A stretch of 64,000 nt of DNA from Timema cristinae (GCA_039000515.1 JBCFYV010000001.1:67387030-67451029), one strand, 5' to 3'. Counted from the first letter of the stretch, positions 12,140-23,693 are shown. Translations and numbers: made by a program. Notes: generated from the letters alone by a model not told the origin.

Positions 12140-12330
12140 ATATTTATATTTATAGTCTGTTAATATGACAGCATCCAGGCTTACTTTGATTCATGTAGTC
12201 TAATATTTATATTCATAGTCTGTTAATCTGACTACATCCAGGCTTACTTTGATTCATGTAGTCTAATATTTATATTTATAGTCTGTTAATCTGACTTCAT
12301 CCAGACTTACTTTGATTCATACAGTTTAGC
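12140..12330. repeat. 63-bp tandem repeat, right part
   Basis: About three further copies of the 63-bp unit found at 7193-7463, ending in a degenerate copy near TTCATACAGTTTAGC. Confidence 0.92.
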
Positions 12331-13429
12331 GTTTGTTTTTAACCTCGAAACGCTGACATCTAAATCGTAGACAAGATAGAAACACAATTCAAATTGTGTT
12401 GTGTGTCAGTTTGTGTTCTAAGAGTAATCGATGCATAGCCTAGGCCTAGCTCAAAAGTTATTAGGAACAAATAAATAAAAAACAGTTAATAATTTGTTTA
12501 ATTACATGAGAAAAGAGTGATAGCAATACAAAAATTGCTGTATTTTACACATATTGAGTAAGTCTAATATAAATTATTGTTTTGTACCATTTTAACTGCT
12601 CATAATTTGAATAGCCGTTACGGATATTTGAAAATTTACACTTATGAGGCAATGATTAGTAAGGTAGAAGTTTAGAGGAAATGTACCCTCAATTACGTGG
12701 AGGAAAATTGATATTTTTTTTAGATAAAAGCACATATTTGTAGCTTCGGATGGAGATCAAAGCTCAACTTACACACCACTGTTTAACCAGACTAGTGAGG
12801 TTGACGTTATTAGGATTAGAATAAATCTAATAAGACTTGGTACAACTTGGTAAATAATTTGTCTTGAGTCATGTGAATTAAATACGTAAACAGGTCTGAC
12901 TATTATTTATATTTCATACTATGTAGACAATATTATCAATGTGCACATATTTCCTGAGCCTAAGGTACCGCTAAAACACAATTTATTTTCATAAAAGGTT
13001 CTAAATTATCTTTGCGTTCAGTTCATATTATCCGTTTACGCGGTTTCTTTAGGCCAACAATATATTTCCTCAAAATGTCAAGTTATGGATCAGCGGTGTA
13101 TATAATGCTTGTTATGATAACATGTCACGTGTGCCACAGCTCTAATTACCATGCATCACCTGTTACACGTGGTAGCAGGTGGTTTCTCTATTGACCGTCA
13201 CACTCATCATCATCATTGTTGTTGTTGTTTTCGGGAATGTTCTGCTTTGACTCATCCAAGTGAAGAGATCAATTCACTCTCCAAGTGTCCCATTTAAATA
13301 CTTTGCTATGTTTGTTTCTATTTTATTCAGTGTTTGATACTTACTTCAGTAAATCTATAATTGAAATATTCTTGTAATCATATTTTTCCTAGCGACACCA
13401 TTTGGGAATACTGACCTGATTGCCCTTGG
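12331..13429. other. no gene recognised
   Basis: AT-rich single-copy-looking DNA. The longest open frames (60-80 codons) resemble no family I know and have no splice or codon signature. A short (CAT)n/(GTT)n stretch lies at 13205-13232. Confidence 0.6.
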
Positions 13430-13512
13430 CCGTGATTTGAACCCCCAGTTCCTCTTCTCCGAGAAACCAAGCTGTAATTGTTGGACATAGCGCCTCCGTG
13501 ACAAAGAAATAG
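13430..13512 (-). other. possible tRNA-derived SINE head
   Basis: The minus strand has a good B-box-like block (GGGGTTCAAATCACG) about 50 nt after AGGCGCTATGTCC, which weakly resembles an A box. No poly-A tail or target duplication was identified, so this is tentative. Confidence 0.25.
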
Positions 13513-13628
13513 GAGAACCTCGGTTCCTCGTCGCCAGTGAATTGGCTAGAGGCCTCAACCACGTGATCAATTCGGGGACCGCAACAATTCTCACAAAGCG
13601 AGCGCCCGAATAAAAACTACTCTAGCAA

Positions 13629-14994
13629 ACACGTCGCTTGGCACGAAATGTCACCGAGCACTCCACTTGGCACGAAATATCACAGAGCACTCCGCTTGTC
13701 ACGAAATATCACAGAGCACTCCACTTGTCACGAAATATCATAGAGCACGCCGCTTGGCACGAAATGTCACCGAGCACTCCGCTTGGCACGAAATGTCACA
13801 GAGCACTCCACTTGTCACGAAATATCACAGAGCACTCCACTTGTCACGAAATATCATAGAGCACGCCGCTTGGCACGAAATGTCACCGAGCACTCCGCTT
13901 GGCACGACATGTCACCGAGCACTCCGCTTGTCACGAAATGTCACAGAGCACGCCGCTTGGCACGAAATGTCACAGAGCACTCCACTTGGCACGAAATGTC
14001 ACAGAGCGCTCCGCTTGTCACGAAATATCACAGAGCACTCCACTTGTCACGAAATATCATAGAGCACTCCACTTGTCACGAAATGTCACAGAGCACTCCA
14101 CTTGTCACGAAATATCATAGAGCACGCCGCTTGGCACGAAATGTCACCAAGCACTCCACTTGGCACGAAATATCACAGAGCACTCCACTTGTCACGAAAT
14201 ATCATAGAGCACGCCGCTTGGCACGAAATGTCACAGAGCACTCCACTTGTCACGAAATATCATAGAGCACTCCACTTGTCACGAAATGTCACAGAGCACT
14301 CCACTTGGCACGAAATATCACAGAGCACTCCACTTGTCACGAAATATCATAGAGCACGCCGCTTGGCACGAAATATCACAGAGCACTCCGCTTGTTACGA
14401 AATATCACAGAGCACTCCACTTGTCACGAAATATCATAGAGCACGCCGCTTGGCACGAAATGTCACCGAGCACTCCACTTGTCACGAAATATCACAGAGC
14501 ACTCCGCTTGTCACGAGATATCATAGAGCACGCCGCTTGGCACGAAATGTCACAGAGCACTCCACTTGTCACGAAATATCATAGAGCACTCCACTTGTCA
14601 CGAAATGTCACAGAGCACTCCACTTGTCACGAAATATCACAGAGCACGCCGCTTGGCACGAAATGTCACCGAGCACTCCACTTGGCACGAAATATCACAG
14701 AGCACTCCACTTGTCACGAAATATCATAGAGCACGCCGCTTGGCACGAAATGTCACAGAGCACTCCACTTGTCACGAAATATCATAGAGCACTCCACTTG
14801 TCACGAAATGTCACAGAGCACTCCACTTGGCACGAAATATCACAGAGCACTCCACTTGTCACGAAATATCATAGAGCACGCCGCTTGGCACGAAATGTCA
14901 CAGAGCGCTCCGCTTGTCACGAAATATCACAGAGCACTCCACTTGTCACGAAATATCACCGAGCACTCCGTTTGTCACGAAATGTCACAGACCG
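13629..14994 (+). repeat. 29-bp minisatellite with 145-bp higher-order period
   Basis: About 47 copies of a 29-bp unit with core CACTTGTCACGAAATATCAC. Variants (CCGCTTGGC/CCACTTGTC; ATGTCACCG/ATATCACAG/ATATCATAG) recur in blocks of five units (145 bp), for instance 13638/13783, 14102/14247 and 14624/14769. No phase of the unit has a plus-strand stop, so overlapping frames of up to 160 codons appear; with a 29-bp unit these are not coding evidence. It ends with a unit variant running into GACCGTGTGACGGG. Confidence 0.96.
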
Positions 14995-15083
14995 TGTGAC
15001 GGGTCAACTGGCGACCAATCTATTATTCCTTTCTTTAGCAATGAGTATGGTCAACACAAACTAAATTAAATAAGCTTTAGTAG

Positions 15084-15227
15084 ATTCTGAAAATTGAAAA
15101 TAACATCTGGACATGGGAATCGAATCCTGGACCTTTGGCTTAGTACGCCAATGCTCTTATCACTAAGCAAGCCAAACGCCCCGGGTTCTATTCTCGTGTC
15201 CAGGTGTCATTTTTCAATTTTCAGAAT
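15084..15227. other. 144-bp palindrome with tRNA-like sequence on both strands
   Basis: The outer ~47 bp form an imperfect inverted repeat: 15084-15130 pairs with 15181-15227 (ATTCTGAAAATTGAAAA against TTTTCAATTTTCAGAAT). On the minus strand TGGCTTGCTTAGTGATAAG (A-box-like), a TTGGC-GTACTAA-GCCAA anticodon-like arm and AGGATTCGATTCCC (B box) follow in tRNA order. On the plus strand TGGCTTAGTACG and GGGTTCTATTCTCG do the same. The T stem is imperfect, so this is a tRNA-derived relic or mobile palindrome, not a confident tRNA gene. Confidence 0.6.
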
Positions 15228-16093
15228 ATGATATCTAGATGGAGTAATCCTCTATAAAAGCACACATAATAGCTTGGGATATTTTATTGTCAAGCTTTAA
15301 TAGAGTTCAATGAACTCACTCAACTTAAGGGTGCCCCAAGCAAACTAAGCAGAGAAGTTTATGTGCGTTGCTTAAGCACATGAAGCAGGGCAGGGCGTCC
15401 ATTCTCCTAGTGTTTGTCAATTGTTAATAATCTATCTTGACAGTTTTTATAGAAACGACAAATATAGTTAAAAAATGGCACCTCCTAGAAGTGAATTATT
15501 GAAGTTTTTAAGAACTTTAATAGTGAAAAAGCATTTAAAAAATCTCTTTAGAATATTAAGAACAATTATAATTAAAAACAACATATTTAATGTAAATATT
15601 TTCTTATTAATTCCTAAATATTATGAAAATAATTTTATTTTTATTTTTTTAATATTCCTTAAAACAGTTGAAAACCTTTATATTTGGGGTTTAACATTCA
15701 ATAATAATTATTTGTTTGTTTTCAAGAATTTAGCTGTTTTTCTTACAATCATTCTTTTTTAAAAAAGTAACAGACTATCAGACGAAGTTTTCATGTTTAC
15801 AACTCAAAAGTTGTACAAGATATAGGACGCGTTCTATTTCCTGAAATTGTATACAATATAACTTTATGTACAAGAAGTTGTGTCGTGTGTAGATGCATAG
15901 AGAAAGGGATACATTTCTCTATGGTAGATGTGTAGGCACGGGGTCAGTACCGTGACAATGCATTAGTATCCCCTTTCATTCCATAACATCCCCCTGTTTT
16001 GAAAGGGGGAGAGAGGGGTAGTGACTTCGGTTATAGTCGTCACCTTTCGGGCAAGAGAAGTCGTAACTTGACTGCTTGAATATTTGGGGACGC
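15228..16093. other. no gene recognised
   Basis: AT-rich DNA. A 95-codon frame at 15475-15762 is very rich in Ile, Asn, Lys and Phe, as expected from AT-rich noncoding sequence. A small inverted motif, CCCCTTTCA...TGAAAGGGG, lies at 15970-16008. Confidence 0.6.
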
Positions 16094-16233
16094 GGCAGTT
16101 GGCCTAAAAGGCATTTGGCCTAAAAATGAAACCAAAAGTCATTTAGCCTAAAAGGCATTTGGCTTAAATGGCATTTGGCCTAAAGGCAGTTGGCCTAAAA
16201 GGCATTTGGCCTAAAAGGCATTTGGCCTAAAAT
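16094..16233 (+). repeat. GGCCTAAA short tandem repeat, locus 1
   Basis: Irregular copies of a 15-17-bp unit, GGCATTTGGCCTAAAA, with internal variation. The same unit in the same orientation recurs at 25627-25751. Confidence 0.9.
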
Positions 16234-17289
16234 GTAAATTTAAAACCTTCGGTTATCTTCGGAAAGTAAAAGGTACTGTTAGTTGTTTCATCTGAATATA
16301 GATAGCACAACTGATGCAAGGTAGTTACAATATTTCTAAAAACATTGACAATATCCTACATACAACTAGATCAGTAGTTCACAAAACACTATATCACCTT
16401 TTTTATATATAGATTTCCGATATTATTTCCTTGTTAATATATCTCACGGTCATAAAGTTAACGAAAAACAATAAGAAAATCCCATTCTCAGCATCGTTTA
16501 CGCTCGGTAAAATTGTATGCGTACATTCAAATTATGGGGACTTTTGACAACTTATTCCGAAAGGCAAAGTGAAAGTGGAAACCAATATTCAACCCACCCA
16601 CTTTAAATTTGTCTGAAGTGACGCCTGATTTTCGTTTAGCGCTACTGAGATATATATGAACATATTTTTTTTATCTATTGTATTAATAATTAATATATAA
16701 ATAATAGTGACGCATTAAATAAATTTTGCCAGTAAATATTACAATGGTCATATATATATATATATAAACTTAAATTATGGTTTTGACTAGATCCTTAACT
16801 CTATTATTATTGTTAGAATTATTATAACTATTATTATATAAAATTAGTACAGTTATTTTTTTCAAACAGTGTAACTATTTTTATTACGGTGATATTATTA
16901 ACAACATGGGCTATGTTAACACAATAGGTCCTTTGTTTAAAAACTATATACTAATTTCCCTCCTAGTAATTTGCAAAGCATTCTCAGGAATTATTTCAAC
17001 TTGTGAAAAAAATACAAAAGATTTTATGGAATTGTCGTTGGTCTTTTTTTAAGTCTTCATAAAACGTAAAAATACAAAATGTGGTAGCCTTTACAGGATG
17101 ATAACTTCCTAGGGTAAGAAAAACGTACGATGTAAGCAAGTGGACCTCCGAAATGCCAATGGCTGCAGCAGAGGCCAGAGGGATAAATCTGACGAGCTTT
17201 GGTTGGTAAAAATATCTCACCGCTAGGATCGCTTGTGTTCTCCCATTCCAAAAAGTGACACTCTTATAGCCTAGAGGCAAACAGACGTG
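16234..17289. other. no gene recognised
   Basis: AT-rich DNA with a short (AT)n run at 16750-16767. A 99-codon minus frame at 16996-17295 has no recognisable domain. Confidence 0.55.
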
Positions 17290-18283
17290 ACTCAAGTTGG
17301 CCCGCCACTATGCCGAAAAAAAATCTTTTTTTGTCTAATCGTTTGTGTTCTATTTATGCTCATATGTGCCCGAACATGAACATTTGTGCTGTTAAACTGG
17401 CCATTTTAGAAAATATTTAATGTGGTGGGCCAACTTTAGCTCAAGCTAGCCCGCCACATATTGAAAAACACAACATAACAAAATTTATTTAAGTCAATCC
17501 ATTGTGTTCCATTTGTGCCCGAAAATGAACATTTGTGCTTTAAAATTAGAAAATCTAGAGAACATTTAATGTGGTGGGCTAACTTGAACCTTCCCTATAT
17601 CATAAACTGTAGAAAAATATAGTTCAAGCTGGCCAGCCACATTTTTAAATATCAATGTAACAAAATTCTGTATTCACGATTCGTTTGTTCTTAGTTTGTT
17701 CTCATATGTGCCCGAAAATTAACGTTAGGGCTGTGAATCTAGGCCTTTTAGATAACATTTAATGAAGGCGATCCAACTAGAGCTCAAGCTAGCCCACCAC
17801 ATTAACTGTTTTCTAGATTTTCTAATTATAGAGCACAAATACTCATTTTTGGGCACATATGAGCACAAACGAAAAACAAACGAATGGTGAAAACAGAATC
17901 TTGTTACATTGATATTTAAAAATGGGGCGGGCCAGCTTGAATTCAATTTTTCTACAGGTTATGGTATAAGGAAGACTCAAGTTAGCCCGCCACATTAATT
18001 GTTCTTTAGATTTTCTAATTTTAAAGCACAAATGTTCATTTTCGGGCACATATGAGCACAAATGGAGCACAATGGATTGACTTAAATAAATTTTGTTATG
18101 TTGTGTTTTTCAATATGTGGTGGGCTAGCTTGAGCTCAAGTTGGCCCACCCCATTAAATATTTTCTTAATTGGCCAGTTTCACAGCACAAATGTTCATGT
18201 TCGGGCACATATGAGCACAAATAGAGCACAAACGATTAGACAAAAAAGGTTTTTTTCAGCAATGTGGCGGGCAAACTTGAGTT
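17290..18283. repeat. 994-bp palindrome of six related modules
   Basis: A large imperfect inverted repeat with its centre near 17781/17782. The left arm holds modules at 17291-17439, 17440-17587 and 17622-17781; the right arm has their mirror images at 17782-17942, 17975-18134 and 18135-18282. Each module (~150-160 bp) is bounded by CTCAAGYTRGCCCGCCAC and its complement, and even the spacer between modules 2 and 3 is mirrored between 4 and 5. Shared internal text includes GCACAAATGTTCAT and GGGCACATATGAGCAC. ACGTG at 17285-17289 and 18284-18288 may be a 5-bp target duplication. No protein is encoded, so a non-autonomous foldback-type element is the simplest reading. Confidence 0.85.
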
Positions 18284-18704
18284 ACGTGGCAAACAGGCTA
18301 AATCTTCTCTTTCTCTCTTCTCCGTCGCACTCTACAAGAGACTTTGCAGGGTGGGTTTAGGCAGCAGTCCTTTCCTCCCTCCAGTCCTAATAATAGCAAA
18401 CGACCTTGAAGTAAACCATAACAAAAATTCATTGTTCCCCGGCAACTTTCCTTTGGTTCTTTTTCAAACCCACCAACATAATTTGTTTTGAGTTTCACGA
18501 GTTGTTGGCGGGTACCTCTCTCTTGCTTCATCCTTTGCTTTATATAGATTAAATAATGTATTGATTTGTATATTTTTGTGTCAAGTTTAGTGATATCTAG
18601 TTTTTTTTAAATATGTATTTCATCTTCATTTTTGAAAGAAAGATTTTTACTATAAAATAATGAATCGAGGACAAAAATGTGCATACCACGCCTGCTCAAT
18701 TACA
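18284..18704. other. no gene recognised
   Basis: Includes a pyrimidine-rich stretch near 18300-18330; the short frames here match nothing I know. Confidence 0.5.
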
Positions 18705-18815
18705 CGGTGTACTTAAGGTAATTTTTCCTAAATGGTTTCCCGTTTTTCCACGCAAACGAGGGTACTTCTCATAATTTTATCTTCCTCATACCTACCTTCT
18801 AATTGCTATTAAATG
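18705..18815 (+). mobile_element. SINE body fragment (family S)
   Basis: TTTTTCCTAAATGGTTTCCC, then a CCACGCAAACGAGGG block and a CCTACCTTCTAATTGC block, match the body of the fuller copy at 22063-22340. The tRNA head and the tail are missing. Confidence 0.65.
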
Positions 18816-20123
18816 TAGAAAGCATTGACTGGCGTGAAGATACAATGAAAAAACACTACTAGAGCTTACTCTATTTACTTGAAAAACATATTTTAGACAG
18901 TGAAAATACATCATATTCAAATATAACAAATGTACATTTTTGTATAATTATAATTACATTTAAACTTTATTTAACATTTTTAAGATAAATACTATACTTA
19001 CTATATTGACTTATTAATATAAAATGAGAGACTCCTTTAACACACTGGCTCAAAAAGTATTCATTATTAACATTATATATGTATAATCTAAACCTTTTTA
19101 AAGGGGTTTTGAACTAAAAGTTTAGTACCCTTTAATTAAATAAAAGCTAATGGATATACTTTTGATTTTTTCACTTGACGAGAAAAAGGGGCATTATAAG
19201 TTCATAAAAACAATTTTAATGACTATCATATTTTATAAATTAATTATATCTATGATAAAATGACCTCTCACTAAGCGTTTACTTAGAACCAGTGGCGCAC
19301 TCAATGGGTGGAGTAAAAGGGGCACCTTCCCCCATAACCCCTAATAATTTCAATACAAACAAATTATTTACTTTATAACTAAAACATTAGACACAGAAGA
19401 TGAGTCGTATACATAGGCTCCTTTTTAAGACTTGGTTTAAGACTTTATATTCAAAACACACACATATTAAAAGTGCCACTTATATTCTCATTTGAAAAAA
19501 GCACAACCATAGTAGCTTCCATACATTGTATACAAGAAAATGTATATAACTAGTAGCCACCATTCTGGTAATTAAGTTCGTTTTAGTTTTTAAGTCTCTT
19601 AACACAAGATATGGGTTATTACACCGAGGACCTCGCTTATAGAGACTTCACTCGCACCCCACCCAATTTCGGTTAAAATTAATACTAAAGTACTTCGAAC
19701 TGACAAAGCTACCAGAGCGTGTTATTCAACGCATTAACATATATTGACTTAGACCAGGGGTTCTCACATTTTAGACCGAAGGAGCCTTTGTACCAGAAAA
19801 AATAAATGGCCACACTCTCATAAAAATATTTACACTAGTATTATGATCATTCAATAAATACATTTAAATCTCACAAGTCTTTTATAATTTAATGCATGAA
19901 TGAATATAAAAGAAGAACTACACTCACCCCGACCTCCGCGTCACTCAAAAACAAGTTATATTTTGAGTGCGATGACTTATGAGACCAGGTAGCTTACAGC
20001 GTTAATACCAACGTACCAGTTTTTTATTTGTGTACAGAGGTGTAATTTTTTTATCACGTAATATAGAATTATTTTGCTAACAACACATAAACCGTACTAA
20101 ATGTTGATTTCAATACACAGTCC
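18816..20123. other. no gene recognised; one lone hAT-like end
   Basis: Mostly AT-rich. CAGGGGTTCTCACATTTTAG at 19755 looks like a hAT terminal repeat, but I found no matching right end. AGTGGCGCACTCAATGGG near 19293 is also transposon-edge-like. Neither is bounded. Confidence 0.45.
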
Positions 20124-20194
20124 GACACTTTATCTCAGTTGGTAGCGTGTTTGTATACTGAGCTAAATGTCCCGGGTTCGATTCCCAGAATGTC
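20124..20194 (+). other. tRNA-like sequence, probably SINE head or pseudogene
   Basis: 71 nt with an A-box-like TATCTCAGTTGGTAGCG and an excellent B box, GGGTTCGATTCCC. A seven-base acceptor stem pairs with one mismatch, the anticodon stem with about one, and the loop reads ATACTGA (anticodon ACT, U33 present). The D stem is poor. Stem mismatches and no clear terminator make a functional tRNA unlikely. Confidence 0.5.
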
Positions 20195-20727
20195 CGAAAA
20201 ACGTATCATTGGTTGACTGTGCTTTTCCCCTTTCACAATGATGAATTAACTGTCAGGGGGCTGGATGTTGTATTTGTTCTAGATTTAAGTTAGTTTGTCA
20301 GACTCTGAGGAAATAATCTACATTCTACGGTGTGTCTGTCACTAGTTTTATATCGAGTGTCACTCATTGAGCGTGAACTGGGAAAGAGGGAAGGGTTGAT
20401 AGGGTGGGGTATTACCAAATTTTTCTCCCCCCATCGAAATGTGCCTTCCTCCAGTTTGTTAAACTTCCCTCTGATATACTTGAATTTGAAGCTGAAAGAT
20501 GGTTTGCATCAAACTTCAAAAAGATTCTAAAACAATCTATTATTATTTCTAAATGCTAAGGGAGACCCCAAATAGCTTTTAGTGGCATTCCATTTTCAAA
20601 TATTTTCCACTGGCTTGGAGTCAATCACCTAAAAACTCCTTAAAAATAGTGTTTTTTACAAACTACCTCGCCCAACACTAATAAAGCTTCGTCGATACTC
20701 TTGATAGTCATCACAATAAGTTTTTTT

Positions 20728-20948
20728 TTTCCATTGTGACTTACTACCCGTTTGAGTTGTACACATACATCAATTTACCCTAATGAACCAGGAATGAGGA
20801 ATGTTACATTTTAGATTGAATGTACCTACATTTGCGTATATTGAGAGTGGGGTACCATTTTAGGGAAAAATACCCTTGTTACACCCGGCTGGGATTTGAA
20901 CTTCAATCTTAGAGGACAACTTTATTTCCAACTGAGGGGGGGCGGGTG
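20728..20948 (-). mobile_element. SINE, family S, nearly full copy
   Basis: On the minus strand: an A-box-like CTCAGTTGGAAATAAAG, a B-box-like GAAGTTCAAATCCC, then body blocks (TTTTTCCCTAAAATGG, CCACTCTC, ACGCAAATGTAGG) and tail block AACGGGTAGTAAGTCAC, in the order seen in the copy at 22063-22340. Confidence 0.75.
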
Positions 20949-21720
20949 GGGGATATAGGTGGAGGACACACATATTATCTCCAACTTTGAGGGGGCATAT
21001 ATTATTACCATCTTATATAACATAAATGTAGCTGAATCTAATATTAACCTTTAAATATATAGTTTGACACACTCAGTTGAACATTAATATAAATTCAAGA
21101 TTTTCACTATACTACAAATTGGTTTATGAATAGGCCTACTTACAAGAGGGTTATTAAATTTATATTGAAAAGTTAACACATAATTTAAGGTAACACTTAC
21201 GTCACCAAATACCTTAATTCTTTCATTAACTTGCGTATTATATACATTTGTTCATGTACTACAATAAACTATGTTCTTGTACAAAACATATTTATGTGTG
21301 TCAAACAGCCACGTGATTTATTAAATTTAGAAATAATGTTTCTAAAGTATGTTTTAAGATGGCACGGATATCATAAAACTATATCCACCTTGCATGGGAG
21401 ATTTCTCTTCCAGACTACTGTCCACATTAATGAAGCAAGATCGATTTGTTTAATAAGGTTATAAAATGCATATGTGAAATCTTGCAGTTAAGTAAACTAT
21501 TTAAACAAATAATTAAATTCACTATAGAAGGGGACTTTTCCATAAAGTAAAACTATTGGGGGTGACATGTTTACCCGCCATGAAATCACTTACTATTTGT
21601 TTCGTAAATCTAATACAATGCCCAGATTCACGGGTGATATATTTTCCCCTTGGATAACATTTTCGGAGACATCACAAATAAGGGCGATTTTAATTTGCTT
21701 TTTTAAGGAAATTACAGCAG
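20949..21720. other. no gene recognised
   Basis: AT-rich; a 77-codon plus frame at 21231-21464 shows no domain. Confidence 0.5.
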
Positions 21721-21917
21721 TTAGGACTGAAGGTCTTGTTCATATTCATTAGGTGAAAAAATGTTCTGAGCAAATAAAATATGAATCATGACTCCATTTT
21801 CCATCTCGTTCAGAAGGAATACATCTTCATCTGACATGAGAATCTTTAGGGAAGTCATGGTGTATAACACCATATCTCTTAGATTACTTTTATTGCATAC
21901 GGCAACGATACAACGCT
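21721..21917 (-). pseudogene. THAP-like zinc finger relic
   Basis: The minus strand reads MPGKRCIVAVCNKSN, like the start of THAP domains (initiator Met, Pro near the start, then C-x4-C). About 45 residues later comes FSPNEYEQDLQS, which resembles the block following the second metal-ligand pair of THAP domains. The expected C and H of that pair are not where they should be (FAQNI in place of a CxxH context), and a stop follows at once. THAP domains occur in host proteins and in P-element-like transposases; this truncated piece could derive from either. The open frame extends upstream to 22017 without further similarity. Confidence 0.35.
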
Positions 21918-22062
21918 TACCCGGCATTTTCTTAGTATCGGTATGACACTTTTCGTAACCCTTCACGCATAAATAATAAGAAAGCTTACAATAAACATAC
22001 AAACATTTACTATTCACATTGACTTTGGAAGCATACTTGACATAAATAAGAAGTTAGTAACG

Positions 22063-22340
22063 AGCGCACCCGCCTCGGTGGCGTAGATAGCTAACGCGCT
22101 AGTCGTGTTGAGCTCAACTGCTGAGGATGGGGAGATCGAGGTTTGAATCTCGGTCGGGTGAACTGGGGGTGGTTTTTCCTAAATGGTTTTCCACTCTCCC
22201 TCCACGCAAATGCGGGTTCACTTCCACTAATTCAACCTTCCCAATTCCTAATCCATTAGCGTAATTAGTACTTAGGCGTATAACCCGAACGGGTAGTAAG
22301 ACGTGGTGCTGAATAATAATTTAAAAAAAGTGCTGCACTA
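22063..22340 (+). mobile_element. SINE, family S, reference copy
   Basis: This is the most complete copy. The tRNA-related head has an A-box-like GGTGGCGTAGATAGCTAACG and a B-box-like GAGGTTTGAATCTCGG. Body: GGTGGTTTTTCCTAAATGG, CCACTCTCCCTCCACGCAAA, TTAGCGTAATTAGTACTTAG. Tail: AACCCGAACGGGTAGTAAGA, then a short AATAATAATTT end. Further copies or fragments are near 18705, 20728 (-), 25203 (-), 27405, 54188 (-) and 63205. Confidence 0.85.
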
Positions 22341-22729
22341 CACAGTCACATGATCCGAACAGAAGCAAGCTTGGCTAGTTCACGAGCAGACGTTACAGCA
22401 GCGCTGCGTGTTAGGGTAGAGTAGAATAACCTAGATATAATGAGTACTCGCAGTATGCCATTGTGGGGGTATGACGTCAGAGTCTACAATGTATTCTTAT
22501 GGAGAAAATGGAATTTAAAAAATTAATAAAGTCCATTTGTACTATTAAATAAATTATAAATCAACCATTTATGAAATCAGAATAGCTTTAACTTCACAAA
22601 AAATAGGAGGAAAGTTATGGGAAATTGTACAACTCTTAGTAATCTCTGATAAAAAAAATCGCAAGCTTTGGCGGGAATTCAAATTAAGGAAACCTTAAAA
22701 ACTAATGTTTAGGCAATATAAAGTGACAA

Positions 22730-23300
22730 TTTATATTACCTAAACATTAGCTATTATTAGATATATTATTTATTAATATAATATTAGTTTTATATACTGT
22801 ATATAATATATTTAAATATATAGCTATATGTTAAATATATATATACCAATATTATATATATATATAGGATAGATATAACTATATTACGCGTATAACATAT
22901 ATTTACTTATATTATGTATATATATAATATATATCATATAATAAATATTTTATGATATGATTTGTATTTAATAATTTTATATTAATTTTTTTTTTTATTA
23001 TAAAAGCTTTATATAAAAAATTTAATAAATTTTAATAAATTGAAAATATCTTTTATTGTTAGATTATATAAAAAAGGTCATTCTAAATATTTTCATACAT
23101 ACTATGAAACTTACATGAAATGTAAATTATTGTTGTTACCTAGATAGTCTAGTATCATTCTATATATAAATGTGATGCAAAGATTTGTTGCTAATTTGTT
23201 AAAGTAGTTAATATTTAAATCATTATAATATAATATAAAAACTTTAATTAAATTAATTAATTTTCATTAATTAATTAAACAATTATGCATTTCTTAAACC
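22730..23300. repeat. AT-rich low-complexity region
   Basis: Nearly pure A/T with many TATATA runs and short palindromes such as TTAATTAATTTTCATTAATTAA. No gene. Confidence 0.85.
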
Positions 23301-23693
23301 TAACGAATAGTCAATTACATTTACTAGAATTATATTTGGATAAAAGTCTAATTTGATAGTATCATTACATATAAGTCAGAAATAGCTTAATTGTCTTAGA
23401 CGTAATAAAGACTTATAGAGTATTAAACCATCGAGTAATTCTAGGAACTGAGTGCTGCGGTAAAGTGAACGAGCCTTCCCTACAACTCTAGTAGCCTTAG
23501 TATAAGGAAGGACCCATCAAGATGACCAAATAAACCTTAAAATTTGAAATTTCTCAGTGAGTTGAGTAATTGCAGGAGGAAGGGGAGCTTGGAGGTCAAC
23601 ATTTTCAAAAATTAATATATTTAATTACTTCTCTGTATTGTAAAGAATTTAAATGTATTAATTAGGTACGGGAAACAATACAAATAGACATTT
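23301..23693. other. no gene recognised
   Basis: AT-rich DNA with frequent stops in all frames. Confidence 0.5.

Noticed and set aside
13638..15064. Overlapping 73-160-codon frames in the 29-bp array
   Set aside because: The unit lacks stops in every plus phase and 29 is not divisible by three, so overlapping frames are automatic.
15475..15762. 95-codon AT-rich frame
   Set aside because: Composition is that of AT-rich noncoding DNA; no homology or neighbouring signals.
16996..17295. 99-codon minus frame adjoining the palindrome
   Set aside because: No recognisable domain, and an alternative overlapping minus frame is also open; insufficient support for a gene.
19755..19800. Complete hAT element starting at CAGGGGTTCTCACATTTT
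   Set aside because: No matching inverted end or 8-bp duplication could be found downstream.
20124..20194. Functional tRNA gene
   Set aside because: Good B box, but the D stem is poor, acceptor and anticodon stems have mismatches, and no terminator is evident; kept only as tRNA-like.
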